Shown here in pieces: positions 1 through 9,297 of a stretch of DNA of 40,137 nucleotides. Numbering within the stretch: position 1 is the first letter of the stretch; every line of letters starts with the position of its first letter. The DNA is taken from positions 1 to 40,137 of the forward strand of contig CAIXCY010000104.1 of the NCBI GenBank assembly GCA_903918045.1. Direction: 5' to 3'. Source of the DNA: an uncultured Bacteroidia bacterium (GTDB lineage: Bacteria; Bacteroidota; Bacteroidia; Bacteroidales; Prolixibacteraceae). A program made the translations under genes and the position numbers. The notes under the pieces were generated by a model, which worked only from the letters and a program-made list of their open reading frames with translations, was not told where the DNA came from and searched no databases.

Positions 1-3
1 AGA

Positions 4-54
4 AGAGAGATGGGAAGGGATGGCGGCAGAGCCGCCATCACTTCCCATCTCTCT
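4..54. repeat. Long near-perfect hairpin at left edge
   Basis: Positions 4-17 are exactly complementary to 41-54, and 19-27 to 31-39. A single mismatch (18/40) lies between them and the loop is three bases (28-30). The core is GGCGGC-AGA-GCCGCC. No T-run follows, so it does not look like an ordinary intrinsic terminator. It resembles a REP-like intergenic repeat, and a similar GC-rich core occurs at the right edge of the window. Confidence 0.7.
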
Positions 55-70
55 GTTAATCAATTCATCT

Positions 71-138
71 GTCATTGCGAGGAGCTCTGCGATAATTTTA
101 AATGGAATGATTGACATCATGAGCGACGAAGCAATCTT
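71..138 (+). repeat. Dispersed intergenic repeat, left copy
   Basis: The element starts with GTCATTGCGAGGAG (71-84) and ends with GAGCGACGAAGCAATCTT (121-138). The last 18 bases recur exactly, in reverse complement, at 39950-39967. GTCATTGCGAG...GAAGCAATCT is a pattern I know as a dispersed intergenic repeat in many bacterial genomes. The copy number in this genome cannot be judged from here. Confidence 0.6.
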
Positions 139-371
139 TACAACGGGTTTGCTTTCCCGGGTTGCTGCAATTAAGCAATATTAAATCTTTATACAACATT
201 TTTTTATTTTGGATCTTTAAGAAATCAGTCAATTTTCTGAATTGAAAAATATCTTTAATTCAATTAATCCCAATAGTATTTTTAAGAGTATTAATGAACC
301 TGTAGAGTGGCAAAAGGAAATCAGAGATGAATGGGAAACTCGTTGATACGAATATAATCATTTACCTTTTA
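139..371. other. Gene-poor stretch with a short orphan coding tail
   Basis: This AT-rich stretch holds no complete gene. On the plus strand, 221-346 is open and ends at TGA (344-346). Its last residues read NEPVEWQKEIRDEWETR, which looks like genuine protein sequence. There is no ATG in frame; a TTG at 242 would give 34 residues, and a TAA at 218-220 closes the frame upstream. It may be the remains of a small gene or a short gene with a TTG start. I do not recognise a family. Confidence 0.3.
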
Positions 372-977
372 TTAATGCTTATTTCTGCTCCAAATCATCA
401 GCAATTCCATCAATTGAATGCCAAATTTGTTGCGCAGATGATCGAGGGTCCGGTATACCTGCTTCTTTACGGTGTCAGGATTCATCTCTAATAATTGTCC
501 TATTTCTGAATAATTGAGCCCGGTAGTGAATTTCAAAAAAAGCAACTCCCTCTTTTGTGGATCAAGGGTTTGAAGAATGCTTTTTAATTTTTCTATTCTA
601 AGCCGATCCGATTCAGGATCGAAATCATCCTGCTCAATATTAAACTGCAGACCAAATACTGCCATCTCCTGAATTGGCAGGCTATCCGTCTTTTTGTTCT
701 CTTTAAATCGATGGAGAATGGCGTTCTTCAGAGATTTAAAAAGATAAAATTCAATATACTCAGGATGGTTAAGATCCGGATTTAGGCGTTGAAGGTCAAT
801 GAAAATATCCTGAATACAGTCTTTTATAAGTTCACGATCACGGGTTAGTTTGTTGCCATAGGCAAAAAGGGAATCGATAAACGCTTCATAAATTTCACCG
901 AAAGCAGCACGATTTCCTGTACGAAAACGGGTCCATACTTCCAGCCAATGGAATCTATCTTTGATGGAGTTAATCAC
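372..977 (-). CDS. ECF-type RNA polymerase sigma factor
   Basis: The 201-residue protein has the two-domain layout of a sigma-70 family ECF factor. Region 2 spans roughly residues 18-95 (AFGEIYEAFIDSLFAYG, then DCIQDIFIDL). Region 4 spans about 132-190, with the helix-turn-helix LNYSEIGQLLEMNPDTVKKQ. It should direct RNA polymerase to a specific promoter set. The start is GTG (975-977): no ATG lies in frame upstream, and the -7-like box at 1022-1029 sits just upstream of it. In Bacteroidota such factors usually sit beside a FecR-type anti-sigma gene and SusCD genes, but none is downstream here. Its closest neighbours are glycan-degradation genes, which may hint at its regulon; that is inference. 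Confidence 0.88.
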   Translation of the reverse strand: MINSIKDRFHWLEVWTRFRTGNRAAFGEIYEAFIDSLFAYGNKLTRDRELIKDCIQDIFIDLQRLNPDLNHPEYIEFYLFKSLKNAILHRFKENKKTDSLPIQEMAVFGLQFNIEQDDFDPESDRLRIEKLKSILQTLDPQKRELLFLKFTTGLNYSEIGQLLEMNPDTVKKQVYRTLDHLRNKFGIQLMELLMIWSRNKH

Positions 978-1021
978 AAATGCCGCCTTGTTAGTTTCTT
1001 GCTTTTCGTATAAGAGACGGT

Positions 1022-1029
1022 CAAAGATA
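1022..1029 (-). promoter_or_regulatory. Bacteroidota -7 box upstream of ECF sigma gene
   Basis: Read on the minus strand the sequence is TATCTTTG, matching TAnnTTTG. It lies about 45 bases upstream of the GTG start at 977. No convincing -33 element is visible at the usual spacing. Confidence 0.45.
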
Positions 1030-1154
1030 TTAAAATAATTGAACTCTTAAATTGAGTTAAATTTGAATTCGGAAGCTTCAAAAATCACTGTCAGACCTTA
1101 AGGACTTTACTTAATCTTTCTTCCAGGCCCCCTACGCTAAATGAAAACAAGTAC

Positions 1155-2549
1155 TTACCAGCTATCAGTCCGAAAGGGAAAAACCGGCAAACCTGTTGAA
1201 TCAAACAAATCGGGGAGGGCCTCATTGGTGAAACAATAACGAACTGCCATGGGGTTTGGTACGCTGTCTGAGCTTAGTTCGATACTTCCGTCATTTAAAA
1301 TAGTTGCACCTGCCTGATAGAATTTTTTATCTGCTCCGGCGAGTTGAAAGTCTCTTATTTTATGATTATTGGAGGTCAACTTTCCGATTGTGGTAAACCA
1401 AATATATACTTTATTTCCGGTGGGTTCAAAATGTTCAAATCTAGGAGAATAGGGTCGTATTTCATTCATTTTATATTGTTCCTTCAGGACCAGATTCGCC
1501 AGGCGTTCGCCTACTGCACGCTTCTGGCGGGGATGAATGTTCGAAACATCATCAACCAGATCCGAAACCGTAATCATTCCAGTGCCGGGCACCTTCAAAA
1601 CCATCTCCTGCTGCTCGCGCAGGAAAGCGCTTTTAATTGCGTCATATCCATTCCATGGAGCGATCTGGACATAGCAAAACGGGAAATTGTATTGAAAAGC
1701 GTCCCTCCATCCTCCGATCATTGCTTCAAGAAGTTTGGAGTAAACACCAGATTCATTCGATACATTCGCTTCACCCTGATACCAGAGCGCTCCGGCGATA
1801 CGAAAGGGGGTAACAGGATAAATCATTGAATTGTACAATAATTTAGCTCCTTTAGGCGCTCCGGTCCAAGGTTCTATATTCTCATTAAATTTTTTCAATT
1901 CTGGTTTTTGATCCAAAGCTTCAGACGGGATCCAAGACTGAATACAGGTCCCACCCCAGTACGCTCCGATCAGACCGACCGGAACATTTAACCGATCGTT
2001 AACCCTGCGACCAAAGAAGTAACCAACAGCACTAAATTGCTGCATTGAATTTTCATCACATAATTCCCACTTCCCTTCACATCTGGTCTGCGGAAATTTA
2101 TCATAGGATTGTCCTATCTGGAAAAAGCGAATCTGATTGTTTCGACAGGTTTTCAAGGCATCACGCGCATCGGTTACGCCCCATTTCATATTAAACTCCA
2201 TATTTGACTGACCGGAACATAACCATACCTCACCAAGAACAATATCTTCAATTATTATTTTCTGCTTTTCGCATATAAACTGGATTGAATGTGTACCACC
2301 TGCTGCCGGTGTTTGGAGTTTGGCCTCCCAGTCACAATCGGGGCCAATTTTCGCAAACACAGTATCTGACTTATTCCAGCTGCATACAACCGCAACTTTT
2401 GATGAACCCGGTCCCCATCCCCAAACTTTGACATCGGCTTTTTGTTGCAGGACAGCATGGTCTGAGAGTATCGAAGGCAGCCGAAGGGGAATTTGAGCGC
2501 TTGCTCCGAATGTTGTAATGAACAGAAAAAGAAGGAATAAGGTTCTCAT
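1155..2549 (-). CDS. Secreted sialate O-acetylesterase-like SGNH hydrolase
   Basis: A signal peptide (residues 1-19, ending GASAQ) precedes a SASA/DUF303-type esterase of 464 residues. SGNH landmarks are visible: the nucleophile block GQSNME with Ser115, the WYQGE block at 256-260, and the distal catalytic His339 in NIHPRQ. The family removes O-acetyl groups from sialic acids or from acetylated polysaccharides such as xylan. The exact substrate cannot be read from sequence. It lies 41 bases downstream of the GHL10 gene on the same strand and probably ends a three-gene operon. The signal peptide places it in the periplasm or outside. Confidence 0.88.
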   Translation of the reverse strand: MRTLFLLFLFITTFGASAQIPLRLPSILSDHAVLQQKADVKVWGWGPGSSKVAVVCSWNKSDTVFAKIGPDCDWEAKLQTPAAGGTHSIQFICEKQKIIIEDIVLGEVWLCSGQSNMEFNMKWGVTDARDALKTCRNNQIRFFQIGQSYDKFPQTRCEGKWELCDENSMQQFSAVGYFFGRRVNDRLNVPVGLIGAYWGGTCIQSWIPSEALDQKPELKKFNENIEPWTGAPKGAKLLYNSMIYPVTPFRIAGALWYQGEANVSNESGVYSKLLEAMIGGWRDAFQYNFPFCYVQIAPWNGYDAIKSAFLREQQEMVLKVPGTGMITVSDLVDDVSNIHPRQKRAVGERLANLVLKEQYKMNEIRPYSPRFEHFEPTGNKVYIWFTTIGKLTSNNHKIRDFQLAGADKKFYQAGATILNDGSIELSSDSVPNPMAVRYCFTNEALPDLFDSTGLPVFPFRTDSW

Positions 2550-2590
2550 TTATTCATTTTATGAATTGGTTCGGCGATTTTGAATTGTTA

Positions 2591-4297
2591 TCAATTAAAT
2601 ATAATATGTCGTCCTCTGATCCGGAAAAGTCTGGAAAATGGACTCTGGTAGCCAGTTGTGCCTACAGTCACTATTGAAAAAAGTACTTTTCGGGGATTGA
2701 TAGTTGATTTTCTGGAAATTTTGAAGTTTGAAAGCGTTGTATTAGCCAAAACCGTTCTACGGAAACCACCCCCTTTGATACCTTCAAAAATCAGAATCTC
2801 AAATTTACACTCATCCGGTTTGACTGAAGAATTTGTCTTCCAGGAGATTTCCCAATCGCTGCGCGACTTAATCACACAGAATTGCTCCGGTATCGGAAGT
2901 GTTTTGTCAATACTCGATTTATACCTTATTTTAAGGGTGTCAGCAATTGTTTTTTTATCTGCTAATAGGATTTCGTTCACTTCCTTACTGACACTTGCAG
3001 GTTTTTCAGGTTCTGAATTATTTACTAAATCAATTGGTTGCGGCGCCTCAGTCTTTGGAGGAAACAAGCTGATTGAAAGTTCTGCAAGCGCTGATTCAGA
3101 CAATCGGGCCAGTTGGGATGCGCTATAAAGTGAGAATCCCCCTACGTTATCAAAATTTCGCAATATGCTGATTTGTTCACTTATCTCCTTTGGATTTTCA
3201 AAAACCCGCTCTTCCCCTGTTGATTTAAACAGGGCCTGACCTATATACAGTGGTTTTCCGAAACAATGGTCATTCCACCACTTTACCATTTCCTTAAAAT
3301 CACCAAATCTGTTTCCCTGTTCCCAGTATATTTGGGGAATAACATAATCTATCCAGTCATTGGCGAGCCAATGATAAACATCCGCGTATAAATCGTCATA
3401 GGAGCTGGTTCCTTTAACGCCGGGAGAACCGTTTGGATCGCTGCTTTTATTTCTCCAGATTCCAAACGGACTCACTCCCAGTTTGACCGATGGCTTCACA
3501 GCCTTTATGCTGTCGCGGATGGCGCCAATAAACAGGTTGATGTTATTACGCCGCCAGTCATTTAGCCTTGTCGGATAGTAACCATTCCCATATTGTCTGA
3601 ATGTTTTCTGATCCGGAAACTTAAGGCCTGTTTTTGGGTAGGGGTAAAAATAGTCATCAAAGTGTATCGCATCAATATTATATTTTCGGACTACCTCCAT
3701 GATTACCCTGTTTATATGCTCCCGAACCTGTGGAAAACCGGGATCGAGAAAGAATTTGTGATCGTACTCGTGAACATATTGAGGATTTTGAGCTGCAAAA
3801 CTATGGGGATCAAGTTTGTAGAATCCCAGATTCCGCACCCTAAAGGGATTAAACCAGGCATGAAGTTCCATCCCTTTGGAGTGGCAAAGGTCGATCGCGA
3901 ATTGTAACGGATCAAAGGATGGCGAGGGGGATTGCCCTTGTTTCCCTGTCAAAAAATATGACCAGGGTTCGATATCAGATTGGTAAAAGGTATCGGAGGC
4001 CGGCCTTACCTGGAAAATCACAACATTGAGATTTAGCTTTCCGATATGGTCGATCAGCTCTTTGAGCTCTCTTTTCTGAACCGCATCCGGTAGACCCGGA
4101 GCTGATGGCCAGTCAACATTGTTAATTGTTGCAATCCAGACACCACGGAACTCTTTTTTTTGAGGAATATCTGCAAAACTTTCTGAAACAGCGAAAATCT
4201 GCAGAAACAATAGGAATCTGCAGATTTGTCGCTGTATTGGATTAAAAAGCGCGATTAAAAATCGCGGGACCCGGCTTAAGATCACGTTTAGACTCAA
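2591..4297 (-). CDS. GHL10/DUF187-family glycoside hydrolase
   Basis: This 568-residue protein has a basic and then hydrophobic N-terminus (to about residue 42) that fits a signal peptide. A GHL10 (DUF187) TIM-barrel domain runs from about 49 to 390. It starts with FRGVWIATINNVDWP and carries the acidic strand motif IHFDDYFYP (Asp214, Asp215). Residues beyond about 470 look like a fibronectin-III-like beta sandwich. E. coli DigH (YddW) of this family cleaves denuded peptidoglycan glycan strands, so a role in amino-sugar polymer breakdown is plausible. The start is TTG, overlapping the stop of the upstream nagB gene (TTGA), so the two are translationally coupled. A GTG at codon 5 is an alternative start. 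Confidence 0.87.
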   Translation of the reverse strand: MSLNVILSRVPRFLIALFNPIQRQICRFLLFLQIFAVSESFADIPQKKEFRGVWIATINNVDWPSAPGLPDAVQKRELKELIDHIGKLNLNVVIFQVRPASDTFYQSDIEPWSYFLTGKQGQSPSPSFDPLQFAIDLCHSKGMELHAWFNPFRVRNLGFYKLDPHSFAAQNPQYVHEYDHKFFLDPGFPQVREHINRVIMEVVRKYNIDAIHFDDYFYPYPKTGLKFPDQKTFRQYGNGYYPTRLNDWRRNNINLFIGAIRDSIKAVKPSVKLGVSPFGIWRNKSSDPNGSPGVKGTSSYDDLYADVYHWLANDWIDYVIPQIYWEQGNRFGDFKEMVKWWNDHCFGKPLYIGQALFKSTGEERVFENPKEISEQISILRNFDNVGGFSLYSASQLARLSESALAELSISLFPPKTEAPQPIDLVNNSEPEKPASVSKEVNEILLADKKTIADTLKIRYKSSIDKTLPIPEQFCVIKSRSDWEISWKTNSSVKPDECKFEILIFEGIKGGGFRRTVLANTTLSNFKISRKSTINPRKVLFSIVTVGTTGYQSPFSRLFRIRGRHIIFN

Positions 4298-6279
4298 GGA
4301 TAATATTTTACAAAAGCTTCCATCGCTTCGTACTCAGCCATTCCAAGTTCATCATACAACCTTGCCGTTGCCCGATTTCGTTGTTCTGCCCTTTCCCAGA
4401 ACTCGCGATCGTCTTCACCCATAAACATAGCACCCTCTTTTTGAGACTGATGCCTTAATATTGCTTCCCGCTTTCTTGTGAGTTCGATCGGACTGATTGG
4501 CACTGCCATTTCGATCTCATCAGCTTCCCACTCTGCCCAGGCACCCCGATAAAGCCATACCCAACAATTTTTCATCCACTCTTTTTCCTTGATTTGTTCA
4601 AGTGCAACGAAAATAGCATCCAGACATACCTTATGGGTGCCATGCGGATCAGCAAGGTCGCCTGCTGCAAATATTTGATGCGGCTCGACTTTGTTGAGGA
4701 GCTCCATGATAATTTCTACATCCGCTTCAGCGATGGGAAGTTTCAGTTTCATTCCCGATTCATAAAATGGGAGGTCAAGGAAATGGATATTTTCTTCCGG
4801 AATTCCGAAGTAGCGCAACGCCGACCTGGCTTCCATTCTCCTTATGAGGCTCTTGACCTTTTTAAGTTCAGGAATATCAACCATATTCCCCTTTTTGTTT
4901 TTTATAAATGAGAGTATTTTTTGCTCCTGATCATTTGCCTTTTCGTTATTGGCATCGTAGTAGTTTATATATTCGGCGTGGAAATCGAGAAAACGGGTAA
5001 CGTACTCATCCGATACGGCATAATTTCCCGACACCTGATAGGCAACATGAACATCATGCCCTTGTTCAACTAACCGAAGGAGGGTGCCCCCCATCGAAAT
5101 CACATCGTCATCGGGGTGAGGACTGAAAATAATAATCCGTTTCCGGGCAGGTTCAGCACGTTCAGGCCTGTATGTGTCTTCAATTCCCGGTTTTCCTCCC
5201 GGCCAGCCGGTTATGGTATGTTGAAGGTCATTGAATACTTTTATGTTGATTTTATATTGGGCTCCTACAATGGCAAGCAGATCGCTTAATCCATAATCGT
5301 TGTAGTCCTTACCGGTAAGTTTCAAAATCGGTTTCTTAGTTTGTCCACATAACCAAAGAACCGCTTTACGCACGAGGCGATCGTCTGTCCAGTCCAAACT
5401 ATCCAAGAGCCATGGCGTTCTTACCCTTATCAACTGTTGTGAAGCACTACTGTCAAGAATGAATTTGGCATTTGGATGCAACTGAATAAAAGATGCTGGA
5501 ATAAGGCTGTCAGGATCTTCCTCAACTGCTTTCTGGATTACTTTTGCTTTATACTCCCCAAAGGCTGTAAGAATAATTTTCCGTGCACTTAAAATCGTGT
5601 CGATTCCCATTGTAATTGCTCTGCGGGGAACATTTCCAATCCCCTGAAACTGGTTCGCATCTTCCTGACGCGTGACTGTGTCGAGTGTAATAATTCTGGT
5701 GTGGGTGTTACGGCCTGATCCCGGTTCATTAAACCCAATATGACCGGTCCTGCCAATTCCCAGTAACATCAAATCGATTCCACCCGCATCATCAACTTTC
5801 TTCTCATATTCCCGACAATAGTCATGGACCGTTTCAAGAATTATTGTTCCATCAGGGATGTGAATATTTTCAGGGAGAATATCAATATGATTAAACAGAT
5901 GGGTGCGCATATATTGATGATAGCTCTGGAAAGAGTGAGAGGAAATCGGATAATATTCGTCAATATTAAACGTTACTACATTCTTAAAACTCAACCCTTC
6001 CTCCTTATGCAACCTCACAAGTTCGCTGTAAATTCCAATCTGGGTAGAACCTGTAGGAAGACCCAGGATGCATTTTTCCCCTTTTTTTTGCTTCTCCAAA
6101 ATCAGTGCGGCGATTTCAGCTGCTACTGCCACCGCTGCTTCGGAGCTTTCTGCATAAATATAAGTGGGTATTTTTTCGTATTTTGTCAACATGTCTCTGT
6201 GAGTCAGGCTTGTAGGCAGGAATGAGAGAGAGCTGTCGAAAACCGGATTGTTACTCTGAAGTTTAACTGAAAGATCCAT
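4294..6279 (-). CDS. nagB: Glucosamine-6-phosphate deaminase fused to PIG-L/LmbE deacetylase
   Basis: The 661-residue fusion has an N-terminal NagB-type domain (about 38-285). Its landmarks are the sugar-phosphate loop GLPTGSTQ, Asp107 in NIDEYY, and GIGRTGHIGFNEPGS with His180 and Glu185. A C-terminal PIG-L/LmbE zinc deacetylase domain (about 380-640) has PHPDDD at 387-392 and DPHGTH at 544-549. NagB converts glucosamine-6-phosphate to fructose-6-phosphate and ammonia; PIG-L proteins de-N-acetylate GlcNAc-type substrates. Thr178 sits where E. coli NagB has Asp141, so one catalytic acid is missing. This fused form is, to my knowledge, common in Bacteroidota. No signal peptide is seen, so it is cytoplasmic. 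It heads the operon with the GHL10 and esterase genes. Confidence 0.9.
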   Translation of the reverse strand: MDLSVKLQSNNPVFDSSLSFLPTSLTHRDMLTKYEKIPTYIYAESSEAAVAVAAEIAALILEKQKKGEKCILGLPTGSTQIGIYSELVRLHKEEGLSFKNVVTFNIDEYYPISSHSFQSYHQYMRTHLFNHIDILPENIHIPDGTIILETVHDYCREYEKKVDDAGGIDLMLLGIGRTGHIGFNEPGSGRNTHTRIITLDTVTRQEDANQFQGIGNVPRRAITMGIDTILSARKIILTAFGEYKAKVIQKAVEEDPDSLIPASFIQLHPNAKFILDSSASQQLIRVRTPWLLDSLDWTDDRLVRKAVLWLCGQTKKPILKLTGKDYNDYGLSDLLAIVGAQYKINIKVFNDLQHTITGWPGGKPGIEDTYRPERAEPARKRIIIFSPHPDDDVISMGGTLLRLVEQGHDVHVAYQVSGNYAVSDEYVTRFLDFHAEYINYYDANNEKANDQEQKILSFIKNKKGNMVDIPELKKVKSLIRRMEARSALRYFGIPEENIHFLDLPFYESGMKLKLPIAEADVEIIMELLNKVEPHQIFAAGDLADPHGTHKVCLDAIFVALEQIKEKEWMKNCWVWLYRGAWAEWEADEIEMAVPISPIELTRKREAILRHQSQKEGAMFMGEDDREFWERAEQRNRATARLYDELGMAEYEAMEAFVKYYP

Positions 6280-6569
6280 AATGATACTTTTTATATTGTT
6301 CTAAAGATCGTAAATTATTTGTTGATGATGCGAAACTAATAAAAATATTTTAATTAAACTCTCCGTATCTGTAGGTTTAAATGATATGCCCGATCATTTT
6401 ATTCTCGTGAGAATCATAGGTCGAATAAGGATTTGTCCCAGTCATCTACCCCTGTGATTACCATAAAAGTGCATTCAAAAGTTCTCTTTTATTCCGGGTG
6501 GTAACCGAAAGGCCTGTTAAAACTGGAATTATCATTATCAAAATACCGGTTCTTATCTTGCTAGTGTCC

Positions 6570-9197
6570 CTAATTTAACTCAATAGTTTTTCCTGTAAAT
6601 TCAATGGTTTTTCTTAGCGAATTCTGATCCGGGACATTTCCACAAACAGCGATTTCAAATTTTCCCGGTTCAATGACTTGTTTTGAATCGCCATTAGTAA
6701 TTGTAAAATCTTCCTGATTTACTGTAAATGTCACCGTTTGCGTCTCCCCCTTTTTAAGCTTAATCCGTTTAAAGCCTTTTAAAGCGACAATCGGTACGAA
6801 TGTTTTGGCTGATTTATTGGATAAATAGAGCTGAACAACTTCCTCGCCGTCCATTTGGCCGGTATTTTTCACTGCTACCGAAACGGTAAATTTAGATGTT
6901 TCGGTAGGCACTGTCGCCGTGTTGTTTCCTTCTATTTCTAAATTTGCATATTCGAATGTGGTATAACTTAACCCAAAGCCAAAAGGGAATAATGGTTTGC
7001 CCGTGAAATACCGGTAAGTCCGTCCCTGCATATCGTAATTGGAGAATTCTGGGATATCCTTTTCTGATTTGTAAAAGGTAACCGGCAGGCGACCCGAAGG
7101 ATTAAATTCCCCCCAAAGCAATCTGGTAAGTGCAGTTCCTGTTGTTTCTCCGGGATAGAAACCCTGAACGATGGCAGGGAGGTTCTCATTTTCCCAGTTC
7201 AATGCAATGGCGCTGCCACTGAAATTGATAAAAACGACAGGCTTTCCGGTTTTGAAAAGATCCTTAAGCAATTCTTCCTGGACTTTTGGCAGATTGATAT
7301 GAGTGCGGTCACCATGTGAAAATCCATCGATTTCCAATGGCATCTCTTCCCCCTCTAGTTCTGCGGATATTCCTCCACAGAAAATGATAACATCCGATTT
7401 GGAAGCGGCTTCAAGCGCCTCACGATGGTAGTCTCGTGAGGTTTCTACCCAGGAGAGTGTCGCCGATGGTTCGATAATATTGGCATAGGGGGAGGTTTCA
7501 ATCCGAAGTTCCGCGGAGAGCTCGTATTTCTCGCCTTTTTGTAACGTAATTTCTCTGGAGTCTAAATTTTTATTCCCAATTCTGACGGTTACATTCCCCC
7601 CAAACCTGAAGGTCCCGGAATGATCCGGAATCAGTATTCCACTCCAACGAACAGAAAACTGATCTTCAACAAGATTGTTAATTGGAGATCTCATCCAGTA
7701 GAAATCAATCTTTGGATCAATTGCTACAAGTTTCGGAATCCCTTCGAATTTGGTGTTTGCAAAGTATTCCCCTTTGAGCCCCTGCTTTAATTTACCATTT
7801 TCGATATGATACAAGTTATTGGCGTCAACTATTTTGAAGTCAGTGAAAAGACCAGGAACGATGGGGCATCCTGGTGAATAAAAGACATTCCGGTTTCCCA
7901 GTTTATCTACCAAAGCTTTTAGAGGCGTTATCGGATGAATTGGTTGTCCGTTGTAATTGCCAATAAGTATCGAGAAATTATTCGCGTTTGGGCCAATAAG
8001 GGCTATTTTTTTAACATTTTTAAGTGGGAGTATTCCATTGTTTTTAAGTAAAACCATAGACTTCTCAGCTGCTTCCTGGGAAAGTTTAAGATTTTTTTCT
8101 GATCCAACAGTTGAGAATGGAATTTTTGACCAGAGCACCTGCTCATCCGGATCAAACATCCCCAGCATAAATTTGGCCTTATAGAGCCTTTTTACAGAGG
8201 TATTAATATCTTTTTCATTAATTACACCAACACGGATAGCAGAATCAAGATTGTTTAAAAGAAAACTTCGCCCTTCCTCACAGTTAATATCCGTTCCTGC
8301 CGATAAAGACCATCCCCAGGCCTGTGTTGAAGTTGGAACTGTATGATGACCAATTTTTGTGAAAAAATCGGAGATCGCCCCACAGTCAGAAACAATATAA
8401 CCCGTAAATCCAAAACGTTGCCGAAGGATTGTGCTTAATAAAAGATCGTTTCCACAGCATGGCTTGTCCCGGAAACGATTATAGGCGCACATTACCGACT
8501 GCACGTTGGCATCCCGGACAACCGCCTTAAATGCAGGAAGGTAAGTGTCAAAGAGATCGCGGTCGTTTACATAGATATTGTCTACATGACGCGTGAATTC
8601 GGGACCGCTGTGAACCGCATAATGTTTTGCTGTTGCGACTGTTTTCAGATATTTAGGGTCATTTCCCTGAAGACCTTTTATAAAGCTGACAGCCATACGT
8701 CCGGTAAGATAGGGATCCTCGCCGTAGGTTTCCTGTCCGCGGCCCCATCGTGGATCCCTGAAAATATTGATATTGGGGGTCCAGAAAGTCAGCCCCGTGT
8801 AAATACTCCTTACCTTGTTTGCAATAAAATAGTTGTGTTTGGCTCTGGCCTCGTCGCTTATGGCATCAGCAACACGGTACATCAGGTCCTGGTCAAAAGT
8901 AGCAGACAACCCAATAGCCTGTGGGAATACAGTCGCTTTTCCTGCCCTGGCAACACCGTGTAAACATTCATTCCACCAGTTATAGGCAGGAATGCCTAGT
9001 CGTTCGATGGGGGCGGCCTGATTAAATAGCTGAGTTGTTTTTTCCTGAAGTGTCATCCGTGAAACAAGGTCATCAACCCTTTGATCAACTGATAATTTGG
9101 GATTTTGATAAGGTAAGACGGTCACCGACTGACCCATAATGGTGATGGTCGATAGTACAGTTAATAGTCCTGTGAGAAGGAAAAAATGAATTTTCAT
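6570..9197 (-). CDS. Secreted GH3 beta-glycosidase (beta-xylosidase/beta-glucosidase type) with PA14 insert
   Basis: The 875-residue enzyme has a signal peptide (1-23). Its GH3 N-terminal barrel contains WWNECLHGVARAG, DPRWGRGQETYGEDP and the nucleophile Asp271 in YIVSDCGAI. The alpha/beta sandwich domain is split by a PA14 domain at about 472-585. The acid/base glutamate is probably in the acidic stretch at 613-618. A fibronectin-III-like domain ends the protein. The WWNE.LHGVAR block is typical of the beta-xylosidase-like GH3 branch, but beta-glucosidase activity is also possible. It would act in the periplasm, releasing terminal sugars from oligosaccharides. It lies 290 bases upstream of nagB on the same strand. 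Confidence 0.92.
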   Translation of the reverse strand: MKIHFFLLTGLLTVLSTITIMGQSVTVLPYQNPKLSVDQRVDDLVSRMTLQEKTTQLFNQAAPIERLGIPAYNWWNECLHGVARAGKATVFPQAIGLSATFDQDLMYRVADAISDEARAKHNYFIANKVRSIYTGLTFWTPNINIFRDPRWGRGQETYGEDPYLTGRMAVSFIKGLQGNDPKYLKTVATAKHYAVHSGPEFTRHVDNIYVNDRDLFDTYLPAFKAVVRDANVQSVMCAYNRFRDKPCCGNDLLLSTILRQRFGFTGYIVSDCGAISDFFTKIGHHTVPTSTQAWGWSLSAGTDINCEEGRSFLLNNLDSAIRVGVINEKDINTSVKRLYKAKFMLGMFDPDEQVLWSKIPFSTVGSEKNLKLSQEAAEKSMVLLKNNGILPLKNVKKIALIGPNANNFSILIGNYNGQPIHPITPLKALVDKLGNRNVFYSPGCPIVPGLFTDFKIVDANNLYHIENGKLKQGLKGEYFANTKFEGIPKLVAIDPKIDFYWMRSPINNLVEDQFSVRWSGILIPDHSGTFRFGGNVTVRIGNKNLDSREITLQKGEKYELSAELRIETSPYANIIEPSATLSWVETSRDYHREALEAASKSDVIIFCGGISAELEGEEMPLEIDGFSHGDRTHINLPKVQEELLKDLFKTGKPVVFINFSGSAIALNWENENLPAIVQGFYPGETTGTALTRLLWGEFNPSGRLPVTFYKSEKDIPEFSNYDMQGRTYRYFTGKPLFPFGFGLSYTTFEYANLEIEGNNTATVPTETSKFTVSVAVKNTGQMDGEEVVQLYLSNKSAKTFVPIVALKGFKRIKLKKGETQTVTFTVNQEDFTITNGDSKQVIEPGKFEIAVCGNVPDQNSLRKTIEFTGKTIELN

Positions 9198-9297
9198 TAT
9201 GTTTTATTTACAGTGATTGTTTTTTGCTTGCCAGCCATGAAAATGAATCACTTCTGCAGGGTATTCAATTTCAGGCAGATAGCTGTTGTCTGGCAGC

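Noticed and set aside
1344-1829. 161-codon plus-strand open frame opposite the esterase gene
   Set aside because: It is antisense to a well-supported SGNH hydrolase and resembles no protein family.
2658-3128. 156-codon plus-strand open frame opposite the GHL10 gene
   Set aside because: Shadow of the C-terminal part of the real gene; no recognisable domain.
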